From Kosmotoga olearia TBF 19.5.1 (GTDB lineage Bacteria > Thermotogota > Thermotogae > Petrotogales > Kosmotogaceae), in contig NC_012785.1 in assembly GCF_000023325.1 (NCBI RefSeq), positions 1,984,001 to 2,048,000 of the forward strand: 64,000 bases of DNA. Reading direction: 5' to 3'. Both the position numbers and the translations under genes were made by a program. Shown in pieces: positions 58,485 to 64,000 of the stretch. Each line of letters starts with the position of its first letter. Position 1 is the first letter of the stretch. The notes beneath the pieces are model-generated. The model was not told the DNA's origin, did not search any database, and saw nothing but the letters and a program-made list of their open reading frames with translations.

Positions 58485-59495
58485 CTATTCCTCCTCGATG
58501 GAGACTTCTCGAAGGTATTTTGCCGCGTGTTCTGGCGGAACGGGATTTATATAGAATCCGGAACCCCATTCGAATCCGGCAACCCGGGTCAATCGTGGAA
58601 CTATTTCAAGGTGCCAATGATAGTAATTCTTTCCTTCTATACCGGAAAATCCTGAGTGGAGCATAAAATTATAAGGCGGGTTGTCCAGAGCCTTATAGAT
58701 TCTATAAAGCACTCTTTTTAGCATAGAAGCAAAGCTTTCAACTTCTTTTTCATCTATATCTCCAAAATTATATTGGTGTTTTTTGGGAAGTATCCAGGTT
58801 TCGAATGGAAATCTTGCTGCGAAGGGTTCAAAAGCCACAAAATCATCATTCTCTTCCACAAGACGGGTTCCTTCGAGCAGTTCTTGATTAACAATATCAC
58901 AAAAAACACAGCGTTCCTTGAACCCGAAATAGTCGCGAGCTCCCTCCAGCTCCTCGACAACCCGTTTGGGAATTATCGGGGTTGCTATAAGTTGGCTATG
59001 AGGGTGCTGGAGAGAAGCTCCGGCTTCTTTACCGTGGTTTTTGAAGATCAAGACATAACGTATGCGAGGATCATTTTCAAGGGCCTTGAACCTTTCCAGG
59101 TATGCCCAGATAACTTCCTGAACCTGTTTTTCAGGCATTAACGCCATACTGGTATCGTGTTCTGGTGTTTCTATAATTACTTCGTGTGCACCAAATCCTC
59201 TCATGACATCATACATGCCGTGACCGAATTTTTCCGGTTTTAAGTTAGGATCGAGAGCCGGAAATTTATTTGAAACCACTCTCACCCACCATCCAGGTGA
59301 ATCTTTTTCAGTGTTTGCGGGACGAAAAGCCATTATTTCCGGTGGAGTGGTGTGTTCGTTACCGTAATCAAAGGGGCAAAAAACGGATTCGGTTTTCTGA
59401 TCCTGTTGTTTTTTAAAATCGTTTGGTCTTTTGGATCTTTCTGTTGCTATAATTACCCATCTTTTTATTATTGGATCTTTCCTGAGCTCAGGCAT
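58485..59495 (-). CDS. galT: Galactose-1-phosphate uridylyltransferase family protein
   Basis: HIT-superfamily nucleotidyltransferase, 336 residues. FCPFDYGNE near the start, SLQHPHSQLIATP in the middle, CVFCDIV, and the active-site NYYHWHLEIVPR are visible. The family exchanges UDP (sometimes ADP) between sugar phosphates. Its gene overlaps glgA by eight bases and no galK or galE is nearby, so an ADP-glucose-related role is possible as well as the usual galactose role. Confidence 0.85.
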   Translation of the reverse strand: MPELRKDPIIKRWVIIATERSKRPNDFKKQQDQKTESVFCPFDYGNEHTTPPEIMAFRPANTEKDSPGWWVRVVSNKFPALDPNLKPEKFGHGMYDVMRGFGAHEVIIETPEHDTSMALMPEKQVQEVIWAYLERFKALENDPRIRYVLIFKNHGKEAGASLQHPHSQLIATPIIPKRVVEELEGARDYFGFKERCVFCDIVNQELLEGTRLVEENDDFVAFEPFAARFPFETWILPKKHQYNFGDIDEKEVESFASMLKRVLYRIYKALDNPPYNFMLHSGFSGIEGKNYYHWHLEIVPRLTRVAGFEWGSGFYINPVPPEHAAKYLREVSIEEE

Positions 59496-60915
59496 TCAAG
59501 ATATCCCTCCCGGAATTCAACACATGTTTGTATAGTTTTATGTATTCTCTTGCGGATTTATCCCAGGAACAATCGGTATTCATTGCATTCAGCATCAGTT
59601 GGTTCCACAGGGTTTTGTTTTCGTAAATCTTGATAGCTTTTTCAACAGCCTCTAAGAGTTTGTCTGGGTTGTATTCCTCAAAACCAAATCCGTTTCCTTC
59701 GAGCGTTTCGGGGTTGAATTCTTTTACAGTGTCGCGAAGCCCACCGGTAAAGCGAACTACGGGAATCGTTCCGTATCTCATGGCGAACATCTGCCCCAGG
59801 CCACAGGGTTCATAGCGTGACGGCATCAAAAACATATCACTTCCAGCGTAGATCTTTTGAGCAAGATCTACATTGAAGGTAATGTTTGCAGAGACCTTTT
59901 CGGGGAACCTTTCACCCAGGGATTTGAACAGTCTTTCGTATCTTTCCTCACCTGTTCCCAATACAACGAATTGAAGATCGTTGCTTAGAATCTTTTCAGC
60001 AGCGGCTTCAATAAGATCGAATCCCTTTTGCTCGACCAATCTGGAGATCAAACCAATGACAGGAACATCGATTACGGGAAGCCCGAGTTCTTTCTGTAAG
60101 GCTATCTTGTTTTCTTTTTTCTTTTCCAGTGAATTTATATCAAAGTTCACGGGTATTCTCTTATCAGTGGCGGGATTGTATTCTGAATAATCGATCCCAT
60201 TCAAAATACCGAATAACCTGTCGCTTAAGGCTCTCAAGGTTTCGTCCAATCCAGCACCATATTCCGGAGTTTGAATTTCTTTCGCATAAGTTGGACTAAC
60301 TGTACTGATAGCGGTTGCGGTAACGATTCCGGTTTTCAGAAAATTAAAAGCACCGTTTTTTACAGCTTTCCCTTCTTGCCAGAGTTTTTCCGGCAAGCCG
60401 GTTTTGTAGAAATAACTTTTATCGAATTCTCCCTGATAACCAAGATTGTGGATGGTTAGCAGCGTTTTTGGTTTTCCGTTGTAAAATGCAGAGATGTAAG
60501 CTGGAATTAAAGCCGGTTGCCAGTCGTTAACATGCAACAGGTCAGGTTCCAGGGTTTCAGCGAATTTCACCACAGCATCGGAGAAAGCGATGGCTTGAAG
60601 TGCCAGATCTGTTCCTTCATAAACTTCGTCGGAATCTATAAGCTGGTCGTTTTTGAAAAGGAAAACAGGAACGCCGCTTCCAGGAAGAGGGGTTTTGTAA
60701 ATTTCAAAACTGTATTTCTCCGGCAGGTGTTTTGTAGTTATTACAATTCCTGTGTTTTCTATATTGTCAGCTTTCACTTTTTTGTGGAAGGGCATAGCTA
60801 TCTGTACACTTACACCTTCTTTTTCCAGATACTTAGGCAATGAGCCTGCAACATCAGCAAGTCCGCCAACTTTAGCTAAAGGATAGACCTCGTATGAAAC
60901 GAACAGGATTTTCAC
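59488..60915 (-). CDS. glgA: Glycogen synthase (GT5)
   Basis: Builds alpha-1,4-glucan from ADP-glucose. 475 residues. KVGGLADVAGSLPKYL binds the nucleotide sugar near residues 15-30; HVNDWQPALIP and the C-terminal MPSRYEPCGLGQMFAMRYGT are standard. GTG start 60915 shares one base with the stop of the MBL-fold gene (TAGTG), with GGAGTGATG as SD. Confidence 0.96.
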   Translation of the reverse strand: MKILFVSYEVYPLAKVGGLADVAGSLPKYLEKEGVSVQIAMPFHKKVKADNIENTGIVITTKHLPEKYSFEIYKTPLPGSGVPVFLFKNDQLIDSDEVYEGTDLALQAIAFSDAVVKFAETLEPDLLHVNDWQPALIPAYISAFYNGKPKTLLTIHNLGYQGEFDKSYFYKTGLPEKLWQEGKAVKNGAFNFLKTGIVTATAISTVSPTYAKEIQTPEYGAGLDETLRALSDRLFGILNGIDYSEYNPATDKRIPVNFDINSLEKKKENKIALQKELGLPVIDVPVIGLISRLVEQKGFDLIEAAAEKILSNDLQFVVLGTGEERYERLFKSLGERFPEKVSANITFNVDLAQKIYAGSDMFLMPSRYEPCGLGQMFAMRYGTIPVVRFTGGLRDTVKEFNPETLEGNGFGFEEYNPDKLLEAVEKAIKIYENKTLWNQLMLNAMNTDCSWDKSAREYIKLYKHVLNSGRDILNA

Positions 60916-61544
60916 TATCCATCACTCCTATTCTTGAATAAAGGAAAATCATGCGAGAAGACAACCACATCGGCTTTTTCAAATAACTCAAGCATTATCT
61001 TAGCGGCTTCATCTTTTCGCATGCCTTTTCGCATTTCGTGATAATGGAACTGTCTATCACAGATATCGCCAGTGAATAAGACGGTACCTGCATTATCAGT
61101 CTCAACAAGTAAAGAAACATGCTCTCTTGAGTGGTACGGTGTCTCAATGATCTCTATACAGTCCCAAAGTTTGCCAGATTCAAAGGTGGAAACCCTCTTC
61201 CAGCTTTTCATGACTTTATCGTACATCCTTCCGATTATCGTTCCAAAAGCGATGTATTTTCTTGTGGCGTAATTTTTGTGAAGGTGAACGGTGGCATTTG
61301 GGAAGAAAATCGAATTAAAAGCGTGATCGAGATGAAAATGTGTGAGTATTATGTCAGTAACCTCATCGGGAGACACTCCAAGTCTGTTTAGTGCGGTTTC
61401 AAGCTCTTTCAGAGAAGGATAACCACCTGGATCGACTATCACTGTTTTTTCATCATCGCGCAGCAATGCGGCAGAACTAGATGGTGCATCGATCTTACCG
61501 GGAACATAGACGGAACTCCCAGCAAACAGTAAATCGAAGCGCAC
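60915..61544 (-). CDS. MBL-fold metallo-hydrolase
   Basis: 209 residues. The metal motif is THFHLDHAF (His69, His71, Asp73, His74), followed by later ligands in HSREHVSLL, FTGDICDR and SHDFPLF. The substrate cannot be predicted; similar single-domain proteins include hydrolases of thioesters and lactones. It lies between uppP and glgA with no spacing. Confidence 0.88.
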   Translation of the reverse strand: MRFDLLFAGSSVYVPGKIDAPSSSAALLRDDEKTVIVDPGGYPSLKELETALNRLGVSPDEVTDIILTHFHLDHAFNSIFFPNATVHLHKNYATRKYIAFGTIIGRMYDKVMKSWKRVSTFESGKLWDCIEIIETPYHSREHVSLLVETDNAGTVLFTGDICDRQFHYHEMRKGMRKDEAAKIMLELFEKADVVVFSHDFPLFKNRSDG

Positions 61545-62333
61545 CTAAATCCCTCCCGATATTGATAAAACAATCAACGAAACAATTATACAGTAAAAGG
61601 CAAAACCTCGCAGTTTCCCGTGTAGAACGAATTTTTTCAGAAGCCATAATCCTACAATGCCCGCAAAGAAAGCGGCAATGAATCCAGAGATTGCGTAGGG
61701 AGTTTCAGTTGATACCTTTGAAAGTTCAATAATTCCTGCCCCAAAGGTTACAGGCAGGCTCATAAGAAAAGAAAACCTTACAGAATCTTCTCTTGAAAGT
61801 CCAAAAAGAAGGGCTGCGAAAACGGTCATACCACTTCTGGATATTCCGGGAAGAATAGCAACTGCTTGAAAAAGACCTATCATCAATGCGGTGTAAATCG
61901 TTAAATCGAGGATCTTTTTGTTGCCGTTGAATCTGTCAGCTAATATAAGGAAAAAGGCAGTTACCAGAAGCATCAATGCCGGAAAGACGATACCAGAAAA
62001 AGCTTTGTCGATCTGACTTTCGAAACCTAATCCCACAACAACCGCCGGAAGTGTGGCAAACAACAGCAATGCGATCATTTTCCAGGCAGTACGTTGTTCA
62101 TTTTTCTTGAATACACCACTGATTATTTTCCAGACATCTTTGTATGTGAAAAACAAAACAGCAAAAAAAGTGGCGAGATGTAGTAGTGCAAAAAAAGCTT
62201 TGAGAGTTTCCGTTTCTAAATTAAGATTCATCAGTTTTGAAATGACTGTAAGATGACCAGAAGAAGAAACGGGCAAAAACTCGGTGAGCCCTTGAACGAT
62301 ACCGAGGAATGTATATTTCCATAACTCAAGCAC
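61545..62333 (-). CDS. uppP: Undecaprenyl-diphosphatase
   Basis: Recycles the lipid carrier of peptidoglycan synthesis. 262 residues, multi-pass. [20 protein letters not shown] holds the Glu and Ser/Gly set, and [15 protein letters not shown] the second motif. It overlaps the CBS-ACT gene by eight bases. Confidence 0.95.
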
Positions 62334-62937
62334 AGAATCCCTCCTCTTCTGTTACCGTTTCGAAGCTTATATTGTTGCTTTGAAGAACTTCAACTATCTC
62401 TTTCAAATTTGTTTCATCGGTTCGAATTATGACTCTTTTCTTAGATTCGCCTTCTGGAGAGGTAACTATGGACAAGATGTTGATCTCTTTTTCAGCCAGA
62501 ACATCAACAACTTTTTTCAAAACCCCTGGTTTGTCGTCAAGGAGGAGGGAGATTCTTGATCCTTTTTGATCCATTGCAGTGAACTCCATTAAGGCTTCAA
62601 GAATATCGAAAACAGTGAGGACCCCCTTCAGTTTCATATCATGTGAAACAACTGGAATCACGAAATCGTGGCTCTCAATTAGCAGCAAGATAGCATCTTC
62701 GATGTAGTCTTCAGCGTAACAGTAATAAGCTGGTTCTTCAAGAAGTTCCTTTATTGGTTTTCCAGGGTCTTCATTCATTAGTTTACTGGCCCTGGTCATT
62801 CCCGCGAGTTTTCCTTCGTCATCGTGAGCAACAACGACGGCAACCTCGTAAGTTTCGCATTCTTCAAGAACTTTACCGACAGTATCCTTCTTGTTAAAGG
62901 TTGGGTATGCACGATTTATCCATTTCTTCACAAACAT
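62326..62937 (-). CDS. CBS-pair plus ACT domain protein
   Basis: 203 residues. Two CBS repeats at about 1-120 ([41 protein letters not shown]) are followed by an ACT domain at about 130-200 ([20 protein letters not shown]). Such proteins sense adenylates and small ligands; the AcuB-like architecture is similar, but the ligand here is unknown. First gene of the minus-strand unit that runs to prfB. Confidence 0.88.
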
Positions 62938-63028
62938 ATTCTCGCCTCTTTTCCTTTATATTTCTTTGATATGATACAATAATCCAGTAGCGGGGTTCAA
63001 GGAAAAAACGGAAGGAAGGGTTAAAAAC
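62938..63028. promoter_or_regulatory. Divergent promoter region
   Basis: An AT-rich 91-base gap between the CBS-ACT gene (minus) and the HD gene (plus). TATGAT (62970-62975) and TACAAT (62975-62980) are -10-like on plus, and TATAAA reads on minus. No clear -35 fits any of them. Confidence 0.35.
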
Positions 63029-64000
63029 ATGTATCAGTGGATAGTAAAACTATTAGAACTTTCGACCAACTTATTTACAATGTATCGCTGGAACAATCTA
63101 CCAACGATAATGAGAACCAACGAGGCCCAGAATGCCTTCATTTCTGCTCAGTTCTCCCTTCTGATGTCAGAACTCGCCAACCTTGGCGGTGAAAAAATCA
63201 ACGAACAAAACCTTTTAAAAAGGATTCTTTTAAAAGAACTTCCTAAATGTGTGCTCTCGGATATTTCTGTGGATACGAAAGTTCTTATAAAGGAATTTGC
63301 TCCAGAAAAATGGGACGCTGTTTTCAGCACCGCTGTTGAAGAGGTCGTTTCTATTTTACCAGAAAAAACAAAAAAAGATTTTTCAGAGACAATTCTGAAC
63401 GCCAGGGACGAATCTCCTGAAGGCAGGATAATCACCGTGGCAGATTTGTTATCTGCAAAGCTCGAAGCGGAGATTCACTCGCGTTTCTTCCCTGAATTTT
63501 ATGAAGAACCTTTGAGAAGGCTAAAAGAAACACTGAAAGAATTCAATGATTTCCAGCCGTATAAGGCATTGGTAAACAGTGACTGGTTCGAGAATTATAG
63601 ACGTGCGTTGATTGTGTTACTGAGTGCTGTTAGGTGGAACAGGCTCAACAGAAACGTGAAAACAACCGTTGCGGGACATTCTTTCTATGTGGCAATTTCA
63701 GGTTTTCTGCTTGCTTACACGGAGAACCAGAACGGAAATTCGGTGGACCTGGTTGAGGTGGTTAAAAGGACGTTGTTTCATGATATTCCTGAAAGTGTTA
63801 CCGGCGACATCATAACTCCAACGAAGAAAAAAGTTCCAGGATTTGAGGAAGTTATATCCAGGGTTGAGGAACATATGGTTAATCAAAGGATCTTTGATTC
63901 AATGGATTCTGAACTTGTGAAAAAACTAAAGCCCAGAATATTAGATCCTTTTGCTGGAAAAGAGGGAGAAATGGTAAGATCAGCGGATCTGCTGGCAGCC
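63029..64000 (+). CDS. HD-domain phosphohydrolase, C-terminus cut by window edge
   Basis: 324 codons visible and still open at the end. It carries YfbR-like HD motifs in the second half: His217 (GHSFYVA), His251-Asp252 (LFHDIPESVTGD) and Asp320 (SADLLAA). The N-terminal half (TNLFTMYRWNNLPTIMRTNE, NAFISAQFSLLM) resembles the start of a first HD-like domain. It may hydrolyse a nucleotide. The ATG at 63029 follows GGAAGGAAGGG by eight bases. Confidence 0.8.
   Translation, partial: MYQWIVKLLELSTNLFTMYRWNNLPTIMRTNEAQNAFISAQFSLLMSELANLGGEKINEQNLLKRILLKELPKCVLSDISVDTKVLIKEFAPEKWDAVFSTAVEEVVSILPEKTKKDFSETILNARDESPEGRIITVADLLSAKLEAEIHSRFFPEFYEEPLRRLKETLKEFNDFQPYKALVNSDWFENYRRALIVLLSAVRWNRLNRNVKTTVAGHSFYVAISGFLLAYTENQNGNSVDLVEVVKRTLFHDIPESVTGDIITPTKKKVPGFEEVISRVEEHMVNQRIFDSMDSELVKKLKPRILDPFAGKEGEMVRSADLLAA

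Overview
The window is a gene-dense bacterial chromosome segment. It almost certainly comes from the phylum Thermotogota, and the Kosmotoga/Mesotoga side is my best guess. The evidence is the sequence character of EF-Tu, EF-G, RpoA and the ribosomal proteins, the unbroken str-S10-spc-alpha ribosomal super-cluster, and a pilus cluster ending in an unusually long secretin. This placement is by recognition, not by a search. Almost everything lies on the minus strand. Only a two-component system, endonuclease V and a truncated HD-domain gene are on plus. No gap between genes exceeds about 180 bases. I saw no tRNA, rRNA, CRISPR array, insertion sequence or prophage. Starts other than ATG (GTG, TTG) are common, and the Shine-Dalgarno (SD) sequences are strong, often close to GGAGGTGA.

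Layout, given in plus coordinates although most genes read right to left. 1-4453: ligA (cut by the window edge), acpS, mutS2, an RseC-like membrane protein and a small exported, possibly outer-membrane protein. 4527-6471 (plus): an OmpR-type response regulator and its histidine kinase. 6464-21062: one tightly packed transcription unit, dnaN, ispF, then a type IV pilus/type II secretion assembly block (PilC/GspF, a pseudopilin, and PilM-, PilN-, PilO- and PilP-like proteins). The block ends in a secretin of about 2628 residues and a MEMO1-family protein. 21152-25070: endonuclease V (plus), ROK sugar kinase, rho and transaldolase.

25127-44713: the ribosomal super-cluster, reading rpsL-rpsG-fusA-tuf-rpsJ through rplQ and including secY, adk, map, infA, rpmJ and rpoA. 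A strong promoter precedes rpsL and a perfect hairpin terminator follows rplQ. 44893-48898: a division/cell-wall unit (rsmH, FtsL-like protein, transpeptidase with a PASTA-like tail) plus a HolA-like DNA polymerase III delta subunit, with its own promoter. 48973-62937: a 13-gene packed unit: CBS-ACT protein, uppP, MBL-fold hydrolase, glgA, galT-like gene, gatC, yraN, phosphohexomutase, two unknown genes, truA, tlyA, secA and prfB. 63029-64000 (plus): an HD-domain gene running off the end.

The most unusual content is the secretin. Its periplasmic part is a stack of roughly 29 small alpha/beta modules instead of the usual few. It includes four tandem copies of a 135-136-residue two-module unit. 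Other points worth checking are a transpeptidase whose membrane anchor can be reached only from a non-canonical start codon, a 10-codon reading frame with a strong SD just ahead of rho in the same frame, a pseudopilin with no leader peptide, and hairpins at the rpoA start and between tuf and rpsJ.
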